Positions 17,614-26,790 of a stretch of DNA of 64,000 nucleotides are shown one piece after another (position 1 is the stretch's first letter; each line of letters starts with the position of its first letter). A program made the position numbers and the translations under genes. The stretch is from Jiella soli (lineage in GTDB: Bacteria > Pseudomonadota > Alphaproteobacteria > Rhizobiales > Rhizobiaceae): contig NZ_JAJAVB010000026.1 of NCBI RefSeq assembly GCF_020615385.1, positions 26,816 to 90,815 of the forward strand, read 5' to 3'. The notes under the pieces are model-generated. The model made no database searches. It saw only the letters and a program-made list of their open reading frames with translations, and was not told the DNA's origin.

Positions 17614-19745
17614 GTGGCCGGCCCGCCGGGCGCGGCCGGGAAGCGATGGGCGCGCTCCGGCGGCTGCGCCACGACAAGGTCGAGCGCATACCAGCGGCAC
17701 CAGCCGAAATTGGTATGATCGGACAAGGAGCGCACGGTAAGGACGAGATCCGCCGGCTGGGCCAGCGGCTCGTCAAGATCGAGCGCCAGCATGTGCGCGG
17801 GACCGGGCTCCACCGCGAGATGCGCACCGGCGATGACGAAATCCGGAGCTTGGCGGAAGCCAGTCTCGACGAAGTCCGACAAGGCCTCGGAAAAGGCCAG
17901 GGGATCGGCCTCGCCGGCGTCGCGGCGCACGAGGACGAGGCCGTATTCGGCGTCGGGCCCCTGCAGATGGGCGGTGCCAAAACGCGCCGCGACCCGGATC
18001 AGGCCGGACGGCAGGATGGCGCGGCCGCGCGCCCCGCTCACCCTGCCGGGCAGGGGATGGGTCTGCATGAAGTTCTCGACGTCGGAGATATCGAGCGCGG
18101 AGAAGCCGAGTTCGCCCGATACCCGCAGGCCCTCGGTGTCACCGAAGAGATAGCCGAGGCGGCTCTTCAGCTCGGGAAAGGTGATCCGGCGCGCGAAGGG
18201 CGCGGCAAGGCCGGAAGCTGGCGTCTCGCACCGGTCGATCTGCAGATCGGTGAGAACGATCTCGGCCGCGGCATCGCCGCCGCCGTGGGCGAGGAGCACC
18301 AGATCGCCCGGCGCCCGAAGCGGCGCGTCGAGGACGAGCGACAGGCGCGCGCCCACGCCCGGCCGCAAAGAGCCGGTGGTGGCGGCCATGCCGGCGGGCG
18401 CCTCGCCCCCGTCAAGGACGCTTTCGGCGATGCGGCGCGCTGCATCGCCATCGGCGCCGAAGCCGTGCTCCCCGCCGCCGGCGAGGAGAGCGAGGGTGAT
18501 GGTTTCGGCTACGGCGGGATAGCCGATCTCGGCCGTCAAGCGCAGCTTCTCGGTGCCGGCGGGAAGCGCCGCGTCGATCGCCGCCCCGCAGATCGCCTGC
18601 GGCAGGACACGCAGAGCCAGGCTGCCATCGGCGCGGACCTCGGCGAGCGGACCGCCCCCGGCGCGCTGGCGCAGCACCGCCTCCGCCGCCGGGCCGAACA
18701 GGAAGCGCAGACCCTTTCGCATCGCCAGCCGGTCCGGCATCTGCGTCGTCACGCGGGCCTGCGGCCTCGGCGCCTCGCGGAAGAGATCGTCGGACAGGCC
18801 CTTCCAGACCTTCAGCGACAGCGAGGCATCAAGCGCCGGAGCCGTCAGACCGAAGCCCTCCGTGGCGTCGTCGCCGAGCGACAGGAGCGGCGCCGGAGCG
18901 CCCGGCTCGCCCATGAAGGAGACGGTCAGGAAGCCGTCGCCGTGCAGCGGGCCGACCGCCTTGTCGAGAAACAATTCGTTCCAGCCTTCGGCGAGCGCGG
19001 CATAGTCGAGCTCGACCCGTGCGACGCTCTCCTTTAGCCCCGGCGGGCCGAGGGTGACGACGAGCCGGCCCGGTCCGGCGGCTGGCCGTGCGACATGGAG
19101 GCTGACGGCCGAGACGGCCGCAAGATCCACCGGCAGCCGTTCGGCAAGGCTCGTCGCCGTGATCGTGCCATCCGGACCAATGCTGCGGCCACCCGCCGGC
19201 ACCTCATAGGCGAGGATACGCGTCGCGTAGCCGATCGCCTCGACCATGTCGCGCCCCTTGCGCAGGGCCAGCGCCTGCCACTCAGCCCGCTCGCGGGCGG
19301 CGGCGAGTTCGGCCTCGCGCTCGGCGAGCAGTGCGACCGTGCCGGACAGATGGCCGGCGATCGCAGGCATCAGCGCGGCGGACAGGGCCTTGCCGAGCGC
19401 GCCCGCCTCGCCCTCATCGAGGAGAACGAGACGCGGCAGGGGCCGGGCCTGATGGTGTTCGAACACCGAAAGGATCGCGCGGGCGACGTTCTCCCTGCCG
19501 CGACCCGCCGCGATCGCAAGAACCCCGTGCGCAATGCCGGCGAAGGAGAGGACCCTGGCTTCGCGCTCGCGCGGCGCCGCGGGATCGCGGAGAACCCCGT
19601 CCGGGCCGAAGCTGGAAACGGGAAGGGCGAGGTCGGCGAGATTGACCTCGGACAGAAGGCTATCGTCGATGAGGATCTGCACAGGGCGGGCGAGAACCGT
19701 CTCGACGGTCCGGGCGTCGAAACGCAAGGCATGGGCGATGCTCAA
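17610..19745 (-). CDS. Large protein of unknown function in the glycan operon (possibly DUF6212-like)
   Basis: This 711-residue protein has no signal peptide or transmembrane helix. An N-terminal region of about 200 residues ends in a helical A/E/R-rich stretch (about 145-165). It is followed by repeated beta-rich segments that look like two or three jelly-roll or carbohydrate-binding-like domains. The start is TTG, overlapping the stop of the preceding glycosyltransferase as TTGA, and its own stop overlaps the next GT2 start as ATGA. It is therefore coupled on both sides and must act with these transferases. The DUF6212 label is a guess from memory of similar loci. Confidence 0.6.
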   Translation of the reverse strand: MSIAHALRFDARTVETVLARPVQILIDDSLLSEVNLADLALPVSSFGPDGVLRDPAAPREREARVLSFAGIAHGVLAIAAGRGRENVARAILSVFEHHQARPLPRLVLLDEGEAGALGKALSAALMPAIAGHLSGTVALLAEREAELAAARERAEWQALALRKGRDMVEAIGYATRILAYEVPAGGRSIGPDGTITATSLAERLPVDLAAVSAVSLHVARPAAGPGRLVVTLGPPGLKESVARVELDYAALAEGWNELFLDKAVGPLHGDGFLTVSFMGEPGAPAPLLSLGDDATEGFGLTAPALDASLSLKVWKGLSDDLFREAPRPQARVTTQMPDRLAMRKGLRFLFGPAAEAVLRQRAGGGPLAEVRADGSLALRVLPQAICGAAIDAALPAGTEKLRLTAEIGYPAVAETITLALLAGGGEHGFGADGDAARRIAESVLDGGEAPAGMAATTGSLRPGVGARLSLVLDAPLRAPGDLVLLAHGGGDAAAEIVLTDLQIDRCETPASGLAAPFARRITFPELKSRLGYLFGDTEGLRVSGELGFSALDISDVENFMQTHPLPGRVSGARGRAILPSGLIRVAARFGTAHLQGPDAEYGLVLVRRDAGEADPLAFSEALSDFVETGFRQAPDFVIAGAHLAVEPGPAHMLALDLDEPLAQPADLVLTVRSLSDHTNFGWCRWYALDLVVAQPPERAHRFPAAPGGPAT

Positions 19746-22711
19746 CTGGTCTCTCCCGCATCGGCGCGACCCGATCCGCGGCGCGCCATTCCCGCCCGTT
19801 GTCCGGCCCAGAGCCCGTTCAGCCGGGCGGTGTTGAGCGCCCTCTGGCGGTCGATCTCGGTCTCAGCCACGCCGTGGCTGAGACCCCAGGCGGTATCGGA
19901 GGCGTTGATGGCGGCGATCGCCCTTGCCAGCGCGGCCTCGTCCTCGATCAGCACATAGCCGAAATGTTCGCTGAAGAAGGCGCCTTCGGTCTTTGCCCGC
20001 GCAAAGGTCTCCGCCTCGTCATAGTCGTGCGAGTGATAGACGATAGCGCTCGGCACGAAAACCTTCTGATAGCCTGCCGCGACAATGTCCTCGGCAAAGA
20101 GCTGGTCCTCGCCATAGGCGACGTCGCGATAGGGAGTGTCCTTCCAGACCGAGCGCCTCAGGCAGGAATTGTTGTCGCTGTAGTAATGCAGCATCTGCCG
20201 CCAGATGGTGTCTCCCGCGTCGTAACGCGCCGGATCGAGCTCGCGCGAGACGGCGAGTGGATGATTGCGGAATTGGCGGAAATGGCCGGAAATGTCGCGC
20301 TTGACGAAAGCGCTGGCCGACGGCCAGGCCCAATGCGGGCCGAAGGCGCCGCCGGCCTTCGGGAAATGGTCGAGCATCAGGACGTAATCGGCGAGCCAGC
20401 GCTCGCCGACCGGCATCGCATCCTGAGTGAGGAAGGCGACATAGTCGCCGCTGGTCAGCTCAATGCCGAGATTGCGGGTGCGGCCGTGGCCGAAGTCCTT
20501 GGCATCGATCCGGTGGAACAGGATCTTGGGATCGGCGGCGATCCGGTCAGCGGTGCCGTCGGTCGAACCGCTGTCGACAACCAGGATCTCGAACGGGTCG
20601 GCAAGCTTCTGGCTCTTGACCCGCTCTAGGAGGTCCATCAGCAGCGGGCCGCCGTTGAGGGTCGGAATAACGACGGAGATCTTGGGGCTGACGCGCGGCG
20701 CGGCGGGCGGACGCGGCGAATGGCCGAGCTCCTGCAGCCGGTCGACGATGCTGGTCTCGATGATCGCTGCGGCGCCGTCCCAGGAGAACTGCCCGACCCA
20801 GGCAAGAGCCGCCGCCCGCTGGCGCACGCGCCGTTCGGCATCGGTGATTAGCGCTTCCATCTCGTCGGCGATCGCCGCCGGGTCGGGAAGCGCCCGACTG
20901 ACGACGCCGTCTGGATAGATCGCGCGGGTGCTTTCCACATCGAGTTCGACGACGGGCAGGCCGCAGGCCATCATTTCCTGCGGCACCAGGGAATAGTTGG
21001 TCGCCGAGAAGACGACGCCGATGGTCGCCTCCCGGTAGAGGTCGGCGAGGTCGGCGCCGGACATCAGCCCGTGATCGACGAAGGCGAAGGGCGCGGTCTC
21101 GACGGGCCGGTCGGTGCCGAAGAAATCGACCAGGAAGCAATGGCCGCGGCTCGCCAGCACCTCGAGCGCGAGGTGACCGAGCTCGACCGCCCGACGGGCG
21201 GTATGGCCGCGGGCGTAGAAGGCGATGCGGGGCAGGCTGTGCGCAGCGCCATCTGGCGCAGTGCCAGCGGCCGGATCCGCTCCGGCGGTCGGAGCCGGCG
21301 CGTAGATGTCGCGGTCGGCGGCCAGATGGAAGAAGCGAGCCCAACGGCCGAACTGCGTTTCCATCGTCTGCGCCAGCCAAGGGCTCGCGCACAGGCAGTC
21401 GACGTCGAGGCCGTAGGTGGATTCGGCGAGCAGCGATTCCGTCCCGCGTGGCCGGAAGAACGGTTCGTAGTCCTGGACGAAGTAAAAGCAGCGCTTGACA
21501 TTGCGCATCGCGCGGGCCGGAAAGACCGAGCCCCAGTCGGTGGCGATCACAGCGTCGCCCGCCACCGTCGCAAAGTCCGGCTCGTCGATCCACCGGACCT
21601 CAGCATTGAGCGTGCGGTAGTGCTTGACGATGTCGTCGAAGGCCTCGGCGCCGGTCTCGTGGACGCGCGCCCCGTGCAGCCAGACCGTCTGGCGGTGTCC
21701 CTTCAGGGATAAGGCTCTGACCATGCGAAAGATCGTCATGTGGCCGCCGCCGCCGGGATAGAAGTCAGGCACGACCCAGTGCAGGACGAGCCGGTTCGGC
21801 ACGAAGCTGCCGGGCGGGGGCGGGGCCGCCGGCGGATAGTCCACCGGGTAGCGCAGCATTTCGCCCGGCAGGAAGGTTGCGGACTGCGGGCTGCCGAGAT
21901 GGATCCGGTGGGCGGGATGGCCGAGATCGACGGGCTTGACTGACAGGCCCGGCAGGCCCTCCTTCAAGAAAACGGCCAGCGGCTCGCCCGCCTCGGGCGT
22001 CCAGCCGGTTAGCGCCGCATAGCGGGCCAGGGAAAATTCGGCCGATGGATCGCGGCCCTCGCGCCAGCCATGGCGCAGATAATGCAGAAGCGCCGGCAGA
22101 TCGCTGTTGACGACGTCCGCATAGCGCTCCGAATAGTAGAACGGGTCGAAATAGGGATTGGGCTTGCGCCCCTCCCGCTGGCCGTAGTCGAGGAAGTGTC
22201 CGAGAAGGTCGGACACCGCCACGAGATCGGCGTGGCAGGCGCGATACCAGCCTTCGTGGAACAATCCGCTTTCGGCGATTTCCTGGCGGCCGACCGCATC
22301 GACCGCCTTCAGGCGGGCATGCTGTTCGATCGCGGTCTCCGCGGCGTCAAGCGCCTCCGGATGCCTCTCCAGATAGGCCTTGCCATCGAAGCCGGAAAAC
22401 GGGCTACGCCCTTCCTTCCAGCCGGTCCTGATATAATGGATCAGCGGGTTGGTCCCGGCCGCCCGGATATCCTCATACGTATCGAGATACCATTGCGTAT
22501 TGAAGAGCGGGCCCGGATTGCGCCCTTCCTTCCAGCCGCTTTCGTGGAAGTGGACGGCGGCGGGAAGCTGCGCCTCTGCGACGTCGGGATTGTGCTGGAG
22601 GTACCAGGCCTCGTCCATCAGGAGCGGATGGGCCTTCAGAACCGCGAGCGGGTCTGATCCCCGAAACCGCCGCAAACGCGTCTTCACATATGCAAGCACA
22701 TTGCGCCCCAA
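19742..22711 (-). CDS. Three-module glycosyltransferase: N-terminal repeats, GT4-like and GT2 domains
   Basis: The first 250 residues contain four or five repeats of about 45-55 residues with the pattern Y-L-x-x-N-P-D-V ... H-x-x-x-x-G-W-K-E-G-R-x-P. A GT-B domain follows, related to the WsaF/GT4 rhamnosyltransferases (including V-P-Q-E-M-M-A-C-G-L-P-V-V-E), and then a C-terminal GT2 domain (S-V-V-I-P-T-L-N-G-G, V-D-S-G-S-T-D-G-T) typical of rhamnosyltransferases. The frame is open to a TTG at 22783, but a TTG at 22711 with AAGGAAGG 9 bases upstream looks like the better start. The protein likely adds two successive sugars to the same chain. Confidence 0.85.
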   Translation of the reverse strand: MGRNVLAYVKTRLRRFRGSDPLAVLKAHPLLMDEAWYLQHNPDVAEAQLPAAVHFHESGWKEGRNPGPLFNTQWYLDTYEDIRAAGTNPLIHYIRTGWKEGRSPFSGFDGKAYLERHPEALDAAETAIEQHARLKAVDAVGRQEIAESGLFHEGWYRACHADLVAVSDLLGHFLDYGQREGRKPNPYFDPFYYSERYADVVNSDLPALLHYLRHGWREGRDPSAEFSLARYAALTGWTPEAGEPLAVFLKEGLPGLSVKPVDLGHPAHRIHLGSPQSATFLPGEMLRYPVDYPPAAPPPPGSFVPNRLVLHWVVPDFYPGGGGHMTIFRMVRALSLKGHRQTVWLHGARVHETGAEAFDDIVKHYRTLNAEVRWIDEPDFATVAGDAVIATDWGSVFPARAMRNVKRCFYFVQDYEPFFRPRGTESLLAESTYGLDVDCLCASPWLAQTMETQFGRWARFFHLAADRDIYAPAPTAGADPAAGTAPDGAAHSLPRIAFYARGHTARRAVELGHLALEVLASRGHCFLVDFFGTDRPVETAPFAFVDHGLMSGADLADLYREATIGVVFSATNYSLVPQEMMACGLPVVELDVESTRAIYPDGVVSRALPDPAAIADEMEALITDAERRVRQRAAALAWVGQFSWDGAAAIIETSIVDRLQELGHSPRPPAAPRVSPKISVVIPTLNGGPLLMDLLERVKSQKLADPFEILVVDSGSTDGTADRIAADPKILFHRIDAKDFGHGRTRNLGIELTSGDYVAFLTQDAMPVGERWLADYVLMLDHFPKAGGAFGPHWAWPSASAFVKRDISGHFRQFRNHPLAVSRELDPARYDAGDTIWRQMLHYYSDNNSCLRRSVWKDTPYRDVAYGEDQLFAEDIVAAGYQKVFVPSAIVYHSHDYDEAETFARAKTEGAFFSEHFGYVLIEDEAALARAIAAINASDTAWGLSHGVAETEIDRQRALNTARLNGLWAGQRAGMARRGSGRADAGETS

Positions 22712-22805
22712 AACCAGCCGCCTTCCTTCATGACTTTCAGGAGCGTTATGGATTGCGCCACCGCATGGCATAGGCCACGGCAAATTGAAAGAACGCCGCG
22801 AGGCT

Positions 22806-24032
22806 TCAGCGGCAGGTCTTAACGCCGGTGGCGACGTCGATCATCAGCTGGCGGTGACACGGCAACAGGTGCTTGGCGGCATAGCGCTCGATCGCCGTCC
22901 GCCGGGCCGCCTCGCGCAGCGGCGCGTATTTCTCCCGATTGTCGAGAGCCTCGCCGATCCGCTCCGCGATCCGCTTGGTGTCAAAGAAGTCGACCAGAAG
23001 TCCGTTTTCACCGTCGGTGACCATTTCGCGGATCGGATCGGTGTCGGAGCCGAGCAGGAGAACGCCGGTCGACAGCGCCTCCATCATCGACCAGGAGAGG
23101 ACGAACGGCACGGTCAAGTAGACATGCACCGAGGAGATGCGGAAGACCGTCCGCAGCGTCTTCAGCGGCACGAGATCCAGGAAATGGACCCGGCTGAGAT
23201 CGAGGTCGAGCGTTTCGAACGCATGCTCCTTGTAGCTCTTGCCGTCCTTGCGCTTAGAGCCGTAGGCGACCCGGTCGCGCCCGACGATGATCGCCTGCAG
23301 GTTCGGCCGCGCCTTCTGCGCACGGGCGAGCGCCTCCATGAACTGCGGAAAGCCGCGATAGGGCTCCATGCCGCGCGTCGCATAGGTGACGATCTCGTCC
23401 TTGGCGGTGAAGGTCTTACCCTCGATCTCCAGCGTGTCGTCGGGATCGGGACACATGTAGTCGGTGTCGATCCCGTCGTGCAGAACTTCAATCTTGTCCC
23501 TGTAGATCGCCGGGAACCGGCTGTGCTGGAAGCGCGTCGGCGAGACGCCCCAGTCCATGATCGACAGGTCGGCCATGAAGGTGGCGTTCTTCATGTGCAT
23601 GCGGACCCGTTCGTCGTAGGACGGAGGCTCCTGCTTCAGGAAATCCACGTCCGAATGCGCGCTGTGATACCACCATTCGTAATAAGTCAGCATACGCGTG
23701 TCGGGCCACAATTCGCGCAGGAATAGGGTAGGCCCCCAGCCGGAATGACCGCAAATGAGGTCAGGATTCCAGCCCGAATTCTTCAGGGCGACCATCTTCT
23801 GAAAGACGTTTTGGGCATTGATGACGCTCGCTTCGAAATCCGGAAGCGCCGGGTGGATCCCCTTGGTCACCTCGCGATGCGGCTTATAGACCACCTTCTT
23901 CAAAGGAAAGGTCTGCTTGTTGGTCTCCAGCGTGCAGACGACCATGTCCTCGATCGCCGGATCATTGCGCAGATATTCGTAGATGCGACGGTACTGGCCG
24001 GGAAAGTTGTTGTGCAGAAAGAGTATCTTCAC
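22806..24032 (-). CDS. Glycosyltransferase family 4 protein
   Basis: This 408-residue GT-B enzyme starts with K-I-L-F-L-H-N-N-F-P-G-Q-Y. A Y-Y-E-W-W-Y-H stretch is followed by G-I-D-T-D-Y near the domain hinge, the nucleotide-binding S-W-S-M-M-E-A-L-S-T-G, and D-G-E-N-G-L-L-V-D. Close relatives sit in capsule and O-antigen loci. The ATG overlaps the stop of the upstream GT2-FkbM gene as ATGA, so the two are translated together. Confidence 0.9.
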   Translation of the reverse strand: MKILFLHNNFPGQYRRIYEYLRNDPAIEDMVVCTLETNKQTFPLKKVVYKPHREVTKGIHPALPDFEASVINAQNVFQKMVALKNSGWNPDLICGHSGWGPTLFLRELWPDTRMLTYYEWWYHSAHSDVDFLKQEPPSYDERVRMHMKNATFMADLSIMDWGVSPTRFQHSRFPAIYRDKIEVLHDGIDTDYMCPDPDDTLEIEGKTFTAKDEIVTYATRGMEPYRGFPQFMEALARAQKARPNLQAIIVGRDRVAYGSKRKDGKSYKEHAFETLDLDLSRVHFLDLVPLKTLRTVFRISSVHVYLTVPFVLSWSMMEALSTGVLLLGSDTDPIREMVTDGENGLLVDFFDTKRIAERIGEALDNREKYAPLREAARRTAIERYAAKHLLPCHRQLMIDVATGVKTCR

Positions 24033-25723
24033 GCGCTATGCCTCAATTCGCCGTCGCCGCGGTTGCTCGTCTTGCGCCGCAGGACGACCACGCCGTCGCG
24101 TGTTAGCTTGAAATCGATCAGAAATCCACGCGCGCAGGCGGCCAGGACAGCCGCGTTCGTCGCCTCCTGCCCGACCTGGTCCTCATGGGTCTCGAAGATC
24201 ATCGCGCGCAGCGGCGAAAGATCCGCCGTCTCCAGGATTTCCAGCTCGCCGCCCTCGATGTCCATGACGAGGATGGTCGCGCGATGCGTCGCGATGACGG
24301 TCTCGAGCGGATCCACGGCGACCTCGATCAGCCGGCCCTCGGCCTCGCCGCGGTCCAGCCCGGAGGCCCAGAACACCTCGGCGAGGCGGAAGGCGGCGTG
24401 CGTTGCCCCGGTGCTTGCGGGCCGGCAGAGGCGCTGCCGGATTTCCACGGCATGGCCGTTGAGGGAGAGATTGGCGCGGGCGCGTTCGACGACGGCCGGA
24501 TTGGGCTCATAGGTCAGGACCGCCGCATCACCGACGATGCCGGCGAGGGCGCTCGTCACCACGCCCATGCCGCCGCCGAGTTCGAGCACCCGGTCGTGCG
24601 GCCCGATGACGGCGCGCGCGAGGCGCACCTCGTCGCCCTCGTACCAGCCGCGGTCGATGCCGCGCTGGATCACCGGCGCGTCCCGCTCCCGGTCGACCTG
24701 GACCTTCAGCCCGTGCAGCGTGACGATTTCCATGGCCGCCTTCTCCGCCCTTGAGGCCGCCTCACCTGGCAGCGGCTGTGCTCCTGCCGGACCGGCGTCC
24801 ACCCCGGACGGCCCGGCGCCCAGCTGCCCCGCCCAGCCGTGGCGCGCCGCCGCCGCAAAGCGGCGGAGCACCGGCCAGCCGCCGGAGCGCCGGGCATAGA
24901 CCATGGCCTGGAGCGGCAGATAGGCGAGGCTCCGCAGCTTGAGGCGCAACGGCACATGGGGAAGCCGCATCAGCGCGACCCGGTTGCGCAGATAGGACTG
25001 CATCCGCGCCTCGCTCTGGGCGGGAAAGCGGATTGGTCCGGCCGAAATCACCCCATGACCGAGGCGATGGGGCATAAGAAGCGCCGGATCGAGCCACACC
25101 GAATAACCCTTCGCCCAGGCCCGCAGACTCCATTCGAGGTCGATCCCGTCGATGAAGAAGTCGGCGCGGAACGGGCCGATGTCGACGAAAGCGGCAAGAT
25201 CGACGAGCGAGCCGGAAGTGATGACGTAGTCGACCGCCCGGCAGCCCGCCCGCTCACGCGAGCGCGAGGGATAGCGCGGCGGCTTGCCGTCCTCGCCCGC
25301 GGGCACCACCGGCTGCGGCCCGACCACCGCCGGTCGTTCGCCTGCCTGCCCAAGGCTTCGGTGTCTGGCCAGCAGCGCCTCCGCAAGTCCCGGCTCGGGC
25401 GAGGAGTCCTGGTCGAAGAGGAGGATGTGCGTGGCGCCGCCGGCCTGCGCGGCCGCGCAGAGCGCGTTCAGCCCGGCGCCGATGCCCGCATTGGCCGGGG
25501 CCTCGATAAGCTCCAGCCCGTCCCTTTGCCGCAGACGCTCAAGAATGTCCGCCCCGATCGCTGTGCCGACCGGACCGTCGACATAGGCGAGGAGGCGGGC
25601 GTCGACGCCGGCGAGGCGGCCCAGAAGCGCCTCAAGCAGCGCCTCGTCGGGCGAAAAGATCGTCACGCCGACGGCCAGCGCCCTGTCGGTGCCCGGCGCT
25701 ATCGTCGGATTGCCGGCCTCCAT
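24029..25723 (-). CDS. GT2 rhamnosyltransferase-like domain fused to FkbM-type methyltransferase
   Basis: Residues about 15-310 form a GT2 domain like dTDP-rhamnosyltransferases (A-N-A-G-I-G-A-G-L-N, L-L-F-D-Q-D-S-S as metal motif, D-x-x-D-L-E-W-S-L-R-A). After an alanine- and glycine-rich linker (about 311-345) comes a class I methyltransferase of FkbM type: V-L-E-L-G-G-G-M-G-V-V-T, and then V-M-D-I-E-G-G-E-L-E-I-L. The enzyme probably adds a deoxy-sugar and O-methylates it or a neighbouring sugar. It begins 6 bp after the rmlA stop, which fits use of dTDP-rhamnose. Confidence 0.88.
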   Translation of the reverse strand: MEAGNPTIAPGTDRALAVGVTIFSPDEALLEALLGRLAGVDARLLAYVDGPVGTAIGADILERLRQRDGLELIEAPANAGIGAGLNALCAAAQAGGATHILLFDQDSSPEPGLAEALLARHRSLGQAGERPAVVGPQPVVPAGEDGKPPRYPSRSRERAGCRAVDYVITSGSLVDLAAFVDIGPFRADFFIDGIDLEWSLRAWAKGYSVWLDPALLMPHRLGHGVISAGPIRFPAQSEARMQSYLRNRVALMRLPHVPLRLKLRSLAYLPLQAMVYARRSGGWPVLRRFAAAARHGWAGQLGAGPSGVDAGPAGAQPLPGEAASRAEKAAMEIVTLHGLKVQVDRERDAPVIQRGIDRGWYEGDEVRLARAVIGPHDRVLELGGGMGVVTSALAGIVGDAAVLTYEPNPAVVERARANLSLNGHAVEIRQRLCRPASTGATHAAFRLAEVFWASGLDRGEAEGRLIEVAVDPLETVIATHRATILVMDIEGGELEILETADLSPLRAMIFETHEDQVGQEATNAAVLAACARGFLIDFKLTRDGVVVLRRKTSNRGDGELRHSA

Positions 25724-25729
25724 CGTCGA

Positions 25730-26608
25730 TCAGGCTTCGTCGGCGATGCGCTGGAGATATTGCCCGTAGCTGCTCTTGCCGAGACCCTGGCCGAGGGCGC
25801 GCAAAGCGGCGGCGTCGATATAGCCGAGGCGATAGGCGATCTCCTCGGGACAGGCGATCTTGAAGCTCTGACGATGCTCCAGCGTGCGCACGAATTCGGC
25901 CGCCTCGACCAGGGAGTCCGGCGTGCCGGTGTCGAGCCAGGCATAGCCGCGGCCCATGCAGGAGACGGACAGCGTTCCCTCCTCGAGATAGATCCGGTTG
26001 AGGTCGGTGATCTCGAGTTCGCCGCGCGGCGAGGGCTTCAGCGTGGCGGCGAGCTGCGAGGCTCGCCCGTCGTAGAAGTAGAGCCCGGTGACCGCCCATT
26101 GCGAGCGCGGCTTTTCGGGCTTTTCTTCGATCGAGGTCGCCCGTCCCCCGGCATCGAAGTCGACGACGCCATAGCGTTCGGGATCAGCGACCTTGTAGGC
26201 AAAGACGCTCGCGCCCGCCGTGCCGACCACGGCGTCCCGAGCCGAGCCCATCAGTTCGGGCAGGCCGTGGCCGTAGAACAGATTGTCGCCGAGGACGAGC
26301 GCGCAAGGCTCGCCGGCGACGAAGTCCTCGCCGATCAGGAAGGCCTGCGCCAGGCCGTCGGGGCTCGGCTGCTCGGCATAGGCCAGGGACAGTCCCCAGC
26401 GGCTGCCGTCGCCGAGGAGCGTGCGGAAGCGCGGCAGGTCGTGCGGCGTCGAGATCACCAGAATGTCACGGATCCCTGCCATCATCAGCGTCGACAGCGG
26501 ATAGTAGATCATCGGCTTGTCGTAGATCGGCAGGAGCTGCTTGGAGGCGGTCAGCGTCATCGGATGAAGCCGCGTTCCGCTGCCGCCGGCGAGGATAATG
26601 CCCTTCAC
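25730..26608 (-). CDS. rmlA: Glucose-1-phosphate thymidylyltransferase RmlA
   Basis: RmlA makes dTDP-glucose from glucose-1-phosphate and dTTP, the first step towards dTDP-L-rhamnose. The signature L-A-G-G-S-G-T-R-L is at residues 6-14, followed by [26 protein letters not shown] and E-I-T-D-L-N. The GTG at 26608 was chosen because the product then starts K-G-I-I-L-A-G-G and has the family length of 292; a GAGGGAA lies upstream. The longer open frame adds only a shadow-like extension. RmlB, RmlC and RmlD are not in the window. Confidence 0.95.
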   Translation of the reverse strand: MKGIILAGGSGTRLHPMTLTASKQLLPIYDKPMIYYPLSTLMMAGIRDILVISTPHDLPRFRTLLGDGSRWGLSLAYAEQPSPDGLAQAFLIGEDFVAGEPCALVLGDNLFYGHGLPELMGSARDAVVGTAGASVFAYKVADPERYGVVDFDAGGRATSIEEKPEKPRSQWAVTGLYFYDGRASQLAATLKPSPRGELEITDLNRIYLEEGTLSVSCMGRGYAWLDTGTPDSLVEAAEFVRTLEHRQSFKIACPEEIAYRLGYIDAAALRALGQGLGKSSYGQYLQRIADEA

Positions 26609-26790
26609 GCCCAATTCCCTCTTCTGGTGTCGTTCACATGCGCGCCGGAGCGCGGCCGGTTCGCCGCGGCGCCCGTATCGCTGCCTCTTCCGCCCCTCTC
26701 TATGGGGAAAAGCCGCGGGAGCCAAATGCCGGGGAGGGGGGCAGCCTGCCCTTCGGCCGAAAGCCCGCTGGTGCGCGCCCGCAAGGCCAG

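Noticed and set aside
15601..19037. Very long plus-strand frames opposite the GT2 and 711-residue genes
   Set aside because: Low-complexity shadow composition and no ribosome sites; the minus-strand genes have real motifs and coupled starts.
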